DNA from: Clostridiales bacterium
Lineage (GTDB): Bacteria > Bacillota > Clostridia > Oscillospirales > Oscillospiraceae
DNA: 64,000 nt
Assembly (NCBI GenBank): GCA_019423635.1
Contig: JAHZBA010000005.1
Coordinates: 9,679 to 73,678, forward strand
Direction: 5' to 3'
Both the position numbers and the translations under genes were made by a program. The notes under the pieces are model-generated. The model was given only the letters and a program-made list of their open reading frames with translations, was not told the origin of the DNA and ran no database searches. Below are positions 35,138-43,416 of the stretch, in pieces. Position 1 is the first letter of the stretch; every line of letters starts with the position of its first letter.

Positions 35138-36370
35138 TTATGTTCCGCTGCGCTCCAGCAGGAGAGCGGCACATTCGTCCAGAGACCATCCCTCCGGCAC
35201 GGTGAAGAAGTAGACGCTGCGGTCCTCCAGAAGCAGGGCTGTGCGGGCCTTTTCCAGGATGTAAAGCGTTCTGCCGTTCCATGGCCGGGGGGAGAAGGCC
35301 TCGCGGAAGTCCGATTGGGCCTGCTGGTAGAGGTAGCGGAAGATCTGCTTTGCCAGAAGAGGACTGCGGGTGACCGTGTGGTTGGTGAAGAGGTAGCCGT
35401 CCTCTTCCGATTCCTCGGCATAGAGCAGATTGTCCGCCAGAATGGAGCGGTTGACCCGCACGGCGCTGTTTTTCTCCGCCTCGGAGCCGAAGTCGCTGAG
35501 ATGCAGTACCGGCAGGGTGTCCGCCTGAGCCAGCAGGGTCTCCTGCTGCTGCGTGCTCCAGGCGGCGTTGGCGTCGCTCATGCGGTGATTGAGGAAGAGG
35601 ATCATTCCGAACATCACCACGCTGATCAGGGCCACCACCGGCAGCAGGCGGCGGTTGTCCTGCCGGTCCCTGGCCATGGACTGCAGGAGCACCATGCCCG
35701 CCAGAATCACCCCGATGGGGATCAGCAGGTAGAACAGCATGTCGCTGCGGTCCCCCAGCTCCAGGGCAATGGCGGCCAGGAGAAGGAGCAGCAGCCCGCC
35801 GCTGTGGACCAGATACCGGATGCAGATTCGGGGCCGGGAGGGCGGCGGTGCGGGGATGCTGAGCAGCAAGGCGTTTACGGCGTGGTACACCGCCAGAAAT
35901 CCCATCAGAGCGCCAATCACCAGATACAGGTTGGTGAGGATCAGGGAGTAGACCACCGCGGGGGAACGCAGAAGCCAGATGGCAGCCGCCGCCAGCACCA
36001 GCACCCAGATCAGGGAGGCCAGGCGGCAGGTGTTCCGGATCAGAGGCGCAGGATCCCGGTTCGGAAGAGCGATATCCGGATCTTCCGTGGCCAGGATCTG
36101 GCAGCCCTTGCTGGTTCCGACAGCATACCAGCCCTCCTGCATACGCTCCCGGAGACGGCCCTTGGGGTAGCGGCGGAAGCAGGCGAGGGAGGTCATGGCA
36201 TGGGGGTCTACCGCGTAGCGCGGGGGATGGTCTGCCGGAACAAAGCCCGCCAGCACGCCGCGGCACCAGCGCAGCCGCCAGCCTGACGACGCCATCTCAT
36301 TCAGATAGGCCTCCATCTGCCGGAAATGCTCCGGCCGGAAGGCAAACAGACAAACCTTGGATCGTTTCAC
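35138..36370 (-). CDS. DUF2812-family membrane protein
   Basis: 410 residues starting at GTG 36370 (AAAGGAG six bases upstream). The N-terminal 110 residues are the DUF2812 domain (CLFAFRPEHFRQMEAYLNEM, ASSGWRLRWC, FRRYPKGR), often found with PadR-type regulators; none is adjacent. Four to five transmembrane segments follow (about 117-250), then an extracytoplasmic C-terminal domain (about 265-410) with no recognised fold. Function unknown. It is the last of a minus-strand run but is separated by 235 bases from the next gene, so it is probably its own unit. Confidence 0.75.
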   Translation of the reverse strand: MKRSKVCLFAFRPEHFRQMEAYLNEMASSGWRLRWCRGVLAGFVPADHPPRYAVDPHAMTSLACFRRYPKGRLRERMQEGWYAVGTSKGCQILATEDPDIALPNRDPAPLIRNTCRLASLIWVLVLAAAAIWLLRSPAVVYSLILTNLYLVIGALMGFLAVYHAVNALLLSIPAPPPSRPRICIRYLVHSGGLLLLLLAAIALELGDRSDMLFYLLIPIGVILAGMVLLQSMARDRQDNRRLLPVVALISVVMFGMILFLNHRMSDANAAWSTQQQETLLAQADTLPVLHLSDFGSEAEKNSAVRVNRSILADNLLYAEESEEDGYLFTNHTVTRSPLLAKQIFRYLYQQAQSDFREAFSPRPWNGRTLYILEKARTALLLEDRSVYFFTVPEGWSLDECAALLLERSGT

Positions 36371-36605
36371 AGTGGTCTCCTTTCCCCGGGAAACGGTGAG
36401 CGCTTTTCAAAAAACTCTGGCGGACAACGGGAACGGCCGCCTCCTGAGCGGGGAGATCAGGGAGGGGGCATCCACGTTGGATGAAATCGGATCTCTCCGC
36501 AAGTGCCCGCTGCATTTGCGCGCAAAGCGGGCGGCTTCCGGGAGGGAACGGCTGAGCGGCTGCCCCCACGCGATCCGCGCAGAGGCAGCCGTATGGAGGG
36601 ACGGA
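36371..36605. other. Intergenic stretch, nothing identified
   Basis: 235 bases between the DUF2812 gene and the membrane protein upstream on the minus strand. Only short overlapping frames without ribosome sites are present, and no clear terminator was found. Confidence 0.4.
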
Positions 36606-37304
36606 TCAGGCGGTTGCTTTCTTCTTTTTCTCGTTTTGATAGAAGACATACCCCAGAACCATGCTCAGGAGGATGGCGCCGGGGAACTTGGTAATGGAGG
36701 GAATGGGCAGGTACTCGATGATCAGGCACAGGATGAAGATCACCGGCACGAAGAACTTCTGCTTCTTCCAGTACTGGGCCAGCACGCCGCCCAGGATGGC
36801 GGGGAGACAGAAGTCAAAGGCGTTGATGACGAAGGGGGGCAGGATCTCCAGGATGTACACGCCGGCCACGGCGGCCAGGGTGACGAAGAACAGGTTCGTG
36901 AACACGGAGACGCCCATGGCGATGACGCCGACCACCTCGCCCCGCTTGGTGCCGGCTTCCGCATTGGTGGCCAGCTGGGCGGAGAGCATGGCGGGAAGAC
37001 GGACGGAGGGCACGTTGCCGGAGAGATAGCCGATGTAGAGGCCCGTGGTGCCCATAGCGGGGTAGTAGCCAAGAGGCTCAAAGATGTAGATCAGCAGGTA
37101 GGACGAGAGGATGATCCCCCAGCCGGCCAGGATCTGGCTCCACTCGGGGCGCAGGCCCAGGCCCAGCCACAGGTACAAAGGCGGCGCGAAGGTCAGCAGG
37201 GCCGCAACCAGGGTGGTCAGACGGCCGGAGCGGATCATCTTGACGGAGTATTCGTCGTGGAAGCGCTGGTCCAGCTCAGCGGCGGACAGATTCTCAGTTC
37301 CCAT
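36606..37304 (-). CDS. Integral membrane protein, probable transporter subunit
   Basis: 232 residues with about six transmembrane helices (near 30-50, 55-75, 120-145, 150-175, 180-200 and 205-220) and a lysine-rich C-terminus (NEKKKKATA). No family was firmly recognised. It begins 5 bases after the DUF5058-like gene, and both follow an amidohydrolase gene, so it is likely one half of a two-protein permease whose substrate the hydrolase processes. GGGAGG lies 8 bases before the ATG. Confidence 0.6.
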   Translation of the reverse strand: MGTENLSAAELDQRFHDEYSVKMIRSGRLTTLVAALLTFAPPLYLWLGLGLRPEWSQILAGWGIILSSYLLIYIFEPLGYYPAMGTTGLYIGYLSGNVPSVRLPAMLSAQLATNAEAGTKRGEVVGVIAMGVSVFTNLFFVTLAAVAGVYILEILPPFVINAFDFCLPAILGGVLAQYWKKQKFFVPVIFILCLIIEYLPIPSITKFPGAILLSMVLGYVFYQNEKKKKATA

Positions 37305-37308
37305 TTTG

Positions 37309-38037
37309 TTAACCTCCCATCACTCGGAACGCCTGGGCAATGAAGATCGCCGCCAGCATGGCGAGGCCCAGGGCAAACTCCTTCAGCTTCGGCGCCTTCT
37401 CGGCGAGCTTCATCAGGAGCAGCATGATGACGAAGCCGGACACGCCGGCAATGATCTTGGGCAGGCCGCCCACCATCTGACCGGTCATGAACTTGGTGAT
37501 GCAGCCGGTCATGATGCACGCGCCCACGGCGTCGAACATCTTGGTGTCATAACGGTCCACCACGCCCTTGATCTTCTCGATCTTGTGGAAGAACAGCAGG
37601 TCCACGATGAAGAAGCCCCAGGTATTCAGGGTAATGACCCACACGGAGTTGCAAAAGCCGATGATGCCGTACTCCGGGCCGCCCAGGGACATGCCCAGGG
37701 CCGTGGCGCCGGCGGTAGCGCCCAGCATCTCCGTGGTGATGGTGCCGATGATGGAAAGGCGTAGCCAGGCGAAGGGGCCGCCCATGATGCTCATGAAGGC
37801 GATCATGACGGTGAACATGGACATGCCGGGGCCGAAGGAGGAGAAAATACCGGCCTGAATGGCCACCTTGGTGTCCTCCTTGGTCAGACCCACCAGGGGA
37901 CCGGCGTTTACCGCCGTGCGGATAAAGGAATAGGCCTGTACGCACATGGCGATGACCGTGGGAATCACCATGACCCACAGCATCGGCATATTGGCGATGG
38001 AGAGGTATTCCTTGTTTGTCATGGTATCAACAAACAT
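37309..38037 (-). CDS. DUF5058-like integral membrane protein, probable transporter subunit
   Basis: 242 residues with about six transmembrane helices. Its motifs IFSSFGPGMSMFTVMIAFMS, GGPFAWLRLSIIGTITTEML and GATALGM, rich in Gly and Met in the membrane, resemble the DUF5058 family of permease-like proteins; the match is by pattern and is moderate. It pairs with the next membrane gene (4-base gap) and lies 170 bases downstream of the amidohydrolase. The ATG at 38037 has AAGGAAG at a long spacing; an in-frame ATG at 38022 is possible. Confidence 0.6.
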   Translation of the reverse strand: MFVDTMTNKEYLSIANMPMLWVMVIPTVIAMCVQAYSFIRTAVNAGPLVGLTKEDTKVAIQAGIFSSFGPGMSMFTVMIAFMSIMGGPFAWLRLSIIGTITTEMLGATAGATALGMSLGGPEYGIIGFCNSVWVITLNTWGFFIVDLLFFHKIEKIKGVVDRYDTKMFDAVGACIMTGCITKFMTGQMVGGLPKIIAGVSGFVIMLLLMKLAEKAPKLKEFALGLAMLAAIFIAQAFRVMGG

Positions 38038-38207
38038 GATTTCTTTGCACTTCCTTTCTCTTTGATTCCGGCGTTCCCGGGGATGCGCGGAGATGGGTCC
38101 CCGGGGAGTTCAGGGGGGTGCGGCAGACCGGGGCCCGGAGCGGCGCCCCTGCGCTCCGCCGGGGCCGCCCCGGACTCCGCGTTTTTTTAGATCCGTGAAA
38201 ACGCTGC

Positions 38208-39473
38208 TCAGTCCGCCTGGTCCAGCTTCAGCACGGCGTTGAGCATGACACTGGCGCCGGCAGTGCAGATCTCATCGCTGGTGTGCTCCGGCTCGCAGTG
38301 GCTGAGACCCTTCTCGGAGGAGACGAAGATCATGGTGGTGGGGATCATATAGGAGATGTACTGGGCGTCATGACCGGCGCCGGAGTGGATGTCCATGTGG
38401 CTGACGCCCAGCTCCTGGGCGGCCTGGCGGACATAGCCCACCAGCTCCTGATCCCAGTACACGGTGTCGCGGTTCCAGCCCAGGACCACCTCACACTTGC
38501 AGCCCTTCCACTCCCGCTTTTCCAGACTGAACAGGATCTCCCGGACCTGGTTCAGCACGTCGGGATTTTCGTGGCGCACATCGATGGAGAAGTCAAAGAA
38601 GTCGGGGATAACGGTGTTCACGCAGGGGTGGATCACCACCTCGCCGGTGGTATACACCAGGTCCTCATAGCCCAGCTTGTCGATCTCGTCGTGGAGATAG
38701 CACAGGGCCTCGGCGGCGGCGTGGAAGGCGTCGTGGCGCTTCTTCATGGGGAAGGTGCCGGCATGGGCGGCGAAGCCGTAGAACTTCACCCGATAGATCA
38801 TCTGGCCCAGCACACAGGTGACGATTCCCACGTCCTTGCCGGCGTCCTCCAGGATGGGGCCCTGTTCGATGTGGGTTTCAAAGAGGGCCCGATACTTCTC
38901 CGGGGTCATCCGGTTTTTCTTGTCGCCCTTGTAGGGGAAGGCCGCCAGCCGCTCACCGAAGGTGACCTCCGGAGTCAGGATGGACCGGGAGGCCATCATT
39001 TTGCTGTACTCGAAATTGTTCTTGAACCGCTCGGGCATGTAGTCATAGGCCATGGTGCCGGAGCACATCATGCAGGGCGGGAACTCGGAGCCCTCCTCGT
39101 TGGTGAAGATCATGGCGGTGAGGGGGTGCTTGTGGGGGATCTTCTCCGCGGCCACGGTCTCCAGTACCTCCATGGCGCTCATGACGCCCAGGATGCCGTC
39201 GTAGTTGCCGCCGTTTTTCACGCTGTCGCAGTGGGAGCCCATGACGATGCGCTTGGCATTGGGATCACTGCCGGGCAGAGTGGCGTACATGTTGGCCAGG
39301 TCGTCCATCTCAATGATGGCGCCGATGGCTTCCATCCGCCGGACCCACTCGGCACGGGCCATCTTGTCCTCCTCGGACAGGGCATAGCGGGTGATGCCGC
39401 CGTGACCGGCGTCGCCGAACTTACTGAAGGTGTGGATCTTGTCGCTCATTCTCTCCAGACTGCACTGATACAT
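38208..39473 (-). CDS. M20-family amidohydrolase (allantoate / N-carbamoyl-amino-acid hydrolase type)
   Basis: 421 residues of the Zn/Mn-dependent hydantoinase/carbamoylase group. Metal ligands are visible: GSHCDSVKNGG (His, Asp), NYDGILGVMSA (Asp), FTNEEGSEFPP (Glu-Glu) and HIEQGPILE. The substrate/dimer region GFAAHAGTFPM and GAGHDAQYI are intact, and the last ligand is in HCEPEHTSDE. Such enzymes release ammonia or CO2 from ureido groups or cleave N-acyl amino acids; the exact substrate is unknown. The start is ATG 39473 (AAAGGA 9 bases upstream) rather than 39482, which overlaps the ribosome site. A 16-base palindrome lies about 46-61 bases upstream. It is followed by two membrane proteins. 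Confidence 0.85.
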   Translation of the reverse strand: MYQCSLERMSDKIHTFSKFGDAGHGGITRYALSEEDKMARAEWVRRMEAIGAIIEMDDLANMYATLPGSDPNAKRIVMGSHCDSVKNGGNYDGILGVMSAMEVLETVAAEKIPHKHPLTAMIFTNEEGSEFPPCMMCSGTMAYDYMPERFKNNFEYSKMMASRSILTPEVTFGERLAAFPYKGDKKNRMTPEKYRALFETHIEQGPILEDAGKDVGIVTCVLGQMIYRVKFYGFAAHAGTFPMKKRHDAFHAAAEALCYLHDEIDKLGYEDLVYTTGEVVIHPCVNTVIPDFFDFSIDVRHENPDVLNQVREILFSLEKREWKGCKCEVVLGWNRDTVYWDQELVGYVRQAAQELGVSHMDIHSGAGHDAQYISYMIPTTMIFVSSEKGLSHCEPEHTSDEICTAGASVMLNAVLKLDQAD

Positions 39474-39518
39474 AGACAACATTCCTTTCTCTTTTCAGCG
39501 TGATATGTGGGATTTGCG

Positions 39519-39534
39519 GGACATGCGCATGTCC
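39519..39534. promoter_or_regulatory. Perfect palindrome upstream of the amidohydrolase (possible operator)
   Basis: GGACATGCGCATGTCC is a perfect 16-base palindrome 46-61 bases before the start codon, in the gap between the kinase and hydrolase genes. It could bind a dimeric regulator or form a leader hairpin. LytTR regulators usually bind direct repeats, so the neighbouring regulator is not an obvious candidate. Confidence 0.4.
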
Positions 39535-39684
39535 TGACGGATCTCAGACAGGCCCCATGAGGACAGCGGTGCCATGAAACACATTTGCTGTGCGCACCCC
39601 TCCCGTCATTGTCCTTTTTCTCCCAAATTGAATCAATGCCGGGGATGGGTTTTGTGCAAACCACACAAGACCTGCGATACCTTG

Positions 39685-39714
39685 ACTATAAAGGAAGGGC
39701 CCTGCAAAAAGCAA
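39685..39714 (-). promoter_or_regulatory. Possible sigma-A promoter of the amidohydrolase operon
   Basis: On the minus strand TTGCTT (39709-39714), 18 bases and TATAGT (39685-39690). The -10 matches five of six; the -35 is weak. It overlaps an imperfect hairpin (AGGGCC-TGC / GCA-GGCCCT around 39695-39720) that may end the kinase gene. Confidence 0.4.
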
Positions 39715-39745
39715 GGCCCTGGCAGGAATTGGACAAAATCTGGCG

Positions 39746-41035
39746 TTATTTGGCGGAGGGTGCCCGGTCATTCAGGAGAATCCGCCCGGTGAAGACCTCC
39801 CCCTCCTGAAAGAACTCCGTGTCGCCGGCATAGCTGGCGGCGGCGTCTGTGATGCTGGTGATGCCGATGCCGGTCCGTCCGACGGCCTGCGGCCGCCCGC
39901 CGGAAAAGCGCAGGTTCTCCGCGCAGCTGTTCCGGCACTGGATGATGAGCTTGTTTCCCTTGTGGAGGATGTTCAGGTCAATCCAGCGGGCGTCCTTTGA
40001 CAACAGACAGCCCTTCACTGCGTTTTCCAGGAGATTGGCCAGGATCGCCACCAGATCCGTGTCCCGGACGGAGGTCTCCTCCCGCATCCGGATATCGGTG
40101 GTCATGCGGATGTTCTGCTCCTGGGCCTGCTTTAAAAAGGCGGTGACGATGCTGTTCACCGTCAGATTGGCGCAGACCTTGCCGCCCAGCTTCTTCTCCG
40201 CGGAGATCTCGTATTCCTGAAGATATTGGATGATGGCGTCGCAGTCCCGGTTTTTGGCGTACTCCAGAATCAGCAGGTTGTGGTGGCGGAAGTCGTGGCG
40301 GTACTTGCGCTCCTCCCGCTCCAGCTGCTCAAAGCTGCTTAGCTGATGGGTCAGAAACTTCTTCTCGATCTCCAGCTGACGCTTCTGGTTTTCCTTACTG
40401 AGCGCGCTGAGGGTTTTGAAGATGACGATGTAGGCCGAGGCCATGAGGATCAACAGCACAACCAGCATGATGAGAGTCTGGTGGTCGAAGGTCAGGAACA
40501 TGTTGGACAACACCGCCACCGACAGAAGGCACCCGCAGAAGATGCACACCAGTACCGTCAGCGCTCCCCAGCCCGAGGGGATGTTGTCCGCCGCCCGGAG
40601 AAAGGCCGGGCGGATGTCGTACACCAGCACCACGCAGAACACGGAGATCAGGATCAGCCGGAACTCGATGATTGCCACGGGATCGCTGTTGACGAAGTTG
40701 AAGGCCAGCGCCTGGGAGATGGCGATGGAGAAGAGAAAGAAATTGATGTAGGAGGCGAAGATGAAGAGGTTCCGCAGGAAGTTCCCCCTGGAGGTGATCA
40801 GAAACACCAGGGCGCACATGGCCAGGGAGGCCACCTGCCCTGCCAGGGAGGCATAGGACGTCAGCACTGTGGCGGCCACGGCGGCGAAGACGGCGGAGGC
40901 CGCGAACACGCTGGACCAGATGACGACGCTCCGCTTCAGACTGTAGCGCCGCGTGGACATCAGCAGCAGGGAGACCGAGTGTCCGGCAAATACCAGCAGT
41001 TCGCTCATAAACTCGATTCGGGGAATCGCCGTCAT
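39746..41035 (-). CDS. AgrC-like sensor histidine kinase (GHKL type)
   Basis: 429 residues: six to seven N-terminal transmembrane helices (about 10-225), a coiled linker, the H-box with KYRHDFRHHNLLIL (near 265-278), the N-box ILANLLENAVKG and a weak G-box near the C-terminus (GRTGIGITSI). This is the architecture of AgrC/BlpH-type kinases that often sense peptides. It overlaps the LytTR regulator gene by 4 bases (ATGA), so the pair is one system. The amidohydrolase and two permease-like genes downstream on the same strand may be its target or share its signal. Confidence 0.88.
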   Translation of the reverse strand: MTAIPRIEFMSELLVFAGHSVSLLLMSTRRYSLKRSVVIWSSVFAASAVFAAVAATVLTSYASLAGQVASLAMCALVFLITSRGNFLRNLFIFASYINFFLFSIAISQALAFNFVNSDPVAIIEFRLILISVFCVVLVYDIRPAFLRAADNIPSGWGALTVLVCIFCGCLLSVAVLSNMFLTFDHQTLIMLVVLLILMASAYIVIFKTLSALSKENQKRQLEIEKKFLTHQLSSFEQLEREERKYRHDFRHHNLLILEYAKNRDCDAIIQYLQEYEISAEKKLGGKVCANLTVNSIVTAFLKQAQEQNIRMTTDIRMREETSVRDTDLVAILANLLENAVKGCLLSKDARWIDLNILHKGNKLIIQCRNSCAENLRFSGGRPQAVGRTGIGITSITDAAASYAGDTEFFQEGEVFTGRILLNDRAPSAK

Positions 41036-41763
41036 ACCTCTGCCGCCTCTCCATCGCAGTAATAGTCAAAATACTGGCGCTTCAGATCTGCCAGGGCCCG
41101 GCGGGGGATGTGGAGCACCCGCTCTCCCGTCAGTTCCACGCTGTCCGAGGCCACCCGGACCACATAGTCCAGATTCACCAGGAAGGAGGCACCCACCCGG
41201 ATAAAGCGCTTTTGGGGCCCCAGAAGCTCGCACAGCTCCGCACGGGTCATCCGGGTGCGCTCCATGGTGCCGTTGGCCAGATACAGCGCCTGATAATGGC
41301 GCTGGGTTTCGGTGTACATCAGGTCCTTCAAAAAGATCTTCACAATCTGGTTGTTGCAGTAGACGCTGATAAAGCCGCCCTCCCGGGTCTCCTTCAGCAG
41401 CAGGTCCATGGTCTGGGAGAGGCTGGCATAGGTGAGGGGCTTGACCAGGTACTGGGAGGCGTTGACGCCGAAGGCCTCCAGAGCGTGCTGAGGGGAGGTG
41501 GAGAAGAAGACAATTTTGATCTTGGAGTTATGGCTTCGCAAAAGGCGGGCCAGCTCCACTCCGTTCAGGGACTCCAGATAGATGTCCAGAAACAGGACCT
41601 CGTACAGCTCGCTGCGCTGGAGCTCCCGCAGGATATCCTCCCGCTGGGTGCAGGCGGAGGTCCGAAAGCTGATGCCGGTCCTCTCGCTGTACAGGGCGAT
41701 GAGATGGTCCAGCTTCTGGGCCTCCGCGGTGTCGTCATCGCAAATCAGTACTCTGATTGCCAC
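41032..41763 (-). CDS. LytTR-family response regulator
   Basis: 243 residues: a receiver domain (RVLICDDDTAEAQKL, phospho-acceptor in LFLDIYLES near residue 60, Lys in YLVKPLTYA) and a C-terminal LytTR DNA-binding domain (CNNQIVKIFLKDLMYTETQR, RFIRVGASFLVNLDYV). It is the partner of the adjacent GHKL kinase. GTG 41763 is chosen because GAGAGG lies 8 bases upstream; a GTG at 41772 is too close to it. A sigma-A promoter lies 58-87 bases upstream. Confidence 0.9.
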   Translation of the reverse strand: MAIRVLICDDDTAEAQKLDHLIALYSERTGISFRTSACTQREDILRELQRSELYEVLFLDIYLESLNGVELARLLRSHNSKIKIVFFSTSPQHALEAFGVNASQYLVKPLTYASLSQTMDLLLKETREGGFISVYCNNQIVKIFLKDLMYTETQRHYQALYLANGTMERTRMTRAELCELLGPQKRFIRVGASFLVNLDYVVRVASDSVELTGERVLHIPRRALADLKRQYFDYYCDGEAAEV

Positions 41764-41820
41764 AGGGAACACCTCTCTTCGGTTTGCCGACGCGGTTTGG
41801 CGCAGGACTTAATCCTTTAC

Positions 41821-41850
41821 ATTATAAGGCAAGTGCCGGGAAATGGTCAA
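41821..41850 (-). promoter_or_regulatory. Sigma-A promoter of the LytTR/GHKL two-component operon
   Basis: On the minus strand TTGACC (41845-41850), 18 bases and a perfect TATAAT (41821-41826), followed by a leader of about 50 bases to the regulator start. Confidence 0.75.
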
Positions 41851-42242
41851 GCTCTACCTGGGTCATGGCGGAAAAAAGCGCAGCCTGTCCCGCCGGACGG
41901 CGGCTGGGCGTCCTCGAAAAATTTCCGGGCGCATCCCTTTTTTCAGGAGAGGGAGACCTCCCGGACAGCGGGCGGAGCAGATGCGGCCCATCGCTCCGGG
42001 CCATCTCCGGCAAAGGCGTTTCCGGCATGGCTGGGGCCTTCCTTTGAGGCGAGAGAGGCGGTGTGAGCGTGCAGCCGCGCCTTTGGGAAAGGGACCTGTG
42101 CCGTATGCGGGTCTTTTTGCGGGGAGTGCCCGCCATCTCTGAATTTTCCGCCTGATCAGACGCGCCCGCGGGTACGCCGGTGCTTTTTTGCGGAGGGAAC
42201 CGCCTTTCAGCAGCCGTTTTAGCAGTTGTATTCTGTTTTCAC
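41851..42242. other. Long intergenic stretch between the two-component operon and ddl
   Basis: About 590 bases separate the regulator start from the ddl start. Apart from the promoters at its two ends, no gene, RNA or repeat was recognised. Short frames on both strands lack ribosome sites. TTTAGCA and TGCTAAA form a spaced inverted repeat near 42219-42252 around the ddl -35 region. Confidence 0.4.
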
Positions 42243-42269
42243 TTGTGCTAAACTAAGAAAGATTATAAT
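42243..42269 (+). promoter_or_regulatory. Probable sigma-A promoter of ddl-murF-ABC-F
   Basis: TTGTGC (42243-42248), a short 15-base spacer and a perfect TATAAT (42264-42269) lie about 90 bases before the ddl start in a locally AT-rich patch. Confidence 0.6.
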
Positions 42270-42356
42270 ATGGATCATTATGTGCATATGCGCTGTCCGG
42301 GGCGAAGGCGGAGGCCGCCGTCCCAATCTGAGCGCCGGAGGCACCTGGAGGAACGC

Positions 42357-43415
42357 ATGAAAATCGTTGTATTGGCGGGGGGGCTCTCCCCGGAGCGGGA
42401 GGTCTCCCTGGTTTCGGGCACCGGAATCTGCCGGGCCCTGCGGAAGCGGGGCCATCGGGCCGTGATGGCGGACCTGTTTTTGGGGCTGGAGGACGTGCCG
42501 GCGGATCTGGAGACGCTGTTTGACGCGCCGGACGGACTGTGTCCGGAGACGGCCATCGGGGCCGCGGCGCCGGATCTGGAGGCGGTGAAGCGCCGGCGGC
42601 GGGACCAGGGGGCCAGCCATATCGGCCCCCACGTACTGGAGCTGTGCGCTTTGGCGGACCTGGTGTTCCTGGGCCTCCACGGCCGGGAGGGAGAGGACGG
42701 CCGGATTCAGGCGGCGCTGGAGCTGCTGGGGATTCCCTACACCGGCAGCGGGTATCTCAGCTCCGGCATGGCCATGGACAAGGCCGTGGCCAAGCGGATG
42801 ATGGACACCGCCGGGATTCCCACGCCGGAGTGGCGGATGCTGTCGTACACGGCGGAGGAGACGGGGCGTCTGGCGGCGGAGCTGCCCATGCCCTGCGTGA
42901 TTAAAAACACCACCGGCGGATCCTCCCTGGGGGTGTTCCTGCCGGAGACCCGGGAGGCGCTGGGGGAGGCCCTGGAAAAGGTGCGCTCCTTCGGCGGTCA
43001 GGTGCTGTGGGAGCGGCGGATCTTCGGCCGGGAGCTGACCGTGGCGGTGCTGGGAGACCGGACGCTGCCGGCGGTGGAGACCCTTCCCGCCGGGAAGGAC
43101 TTTGACTACGAGGCGAAGTATCAGGCGGGCGCCGCGGAGGAGATCTGCCCGGCGGAGATTCCGCCGGAGATCGCGAAGGCCGCCGGAGACCTGGCCCTGC
43201 GGGTCCACCGCCTGCTGGGGATGGAGGTCTACTCCCGGACGGATATGATTCTGGACGGGGAGAACCGGCTGTGGTGTCTGGAGGTCAACTCCCTGCCGGG
43301 GATGACGCCCACCAGCTTTGTTCCCCGGGAGGCCCGGGCGGTGGGCATGAGCTATGAGGAGCTGTGCGAGGAGATCGTCCGGCTGAGTCTGGATGTAAAG
43401 AGGAGAGAAGACTGA
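42357..43415 (+). CDS. ddl: D-alanine-D-alanine ligase
   Basis: 352 residues of the ATP-grasp family. It makes the D-Ala-D-Ala dipeptide for peptidoglycan. The N-terminal strand MKIVVLAGGLSPEREVSLVS, the HGREGEDGRIQAALELLGIP segment with GSGYLSSGMAMDK, the grasp-loop region KNTTGGSSLGVF, and the metal site LEVNSLPGMTPTS are all present. The start at 42357 has GGAGG 5 bases upstream; a frame open to 42270 is the promoter region. murF follows after 1 base and uses the product, so the two act in sequence. Confidence 0.95.
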   Translation: MKIVVLAGGLSPEREVSLVSGTGICRALRKRGHRAVMADLFLGLEDVPADLETLFDAPDGLCPETAIGAAAPDLEAVKRRRRDQGASHIGPHVLELCALADLVFLGLHGREGEDGRIQAALELLGIPYTGSGYLSSGMAMDKAVAKRMMDTAGIPTPEWRMLSYTAEETGRLAAELPMPCVIKNTTGGSSLGVFLPETREALGEALEKVRSFGGQVLWERRIFGRELTVAVLGDRTLPAVETLPAGKDFDYEAKYQAGAAEEICPAEIPPEIAKAAGDLALRVHRLLGMEVYSRTDMILDGENRLWCLEVNSLPGMTPTSFVPREARAVGMSYEELCEEIVRLSLDVKRRED

Positions 43416-43416
43416 T

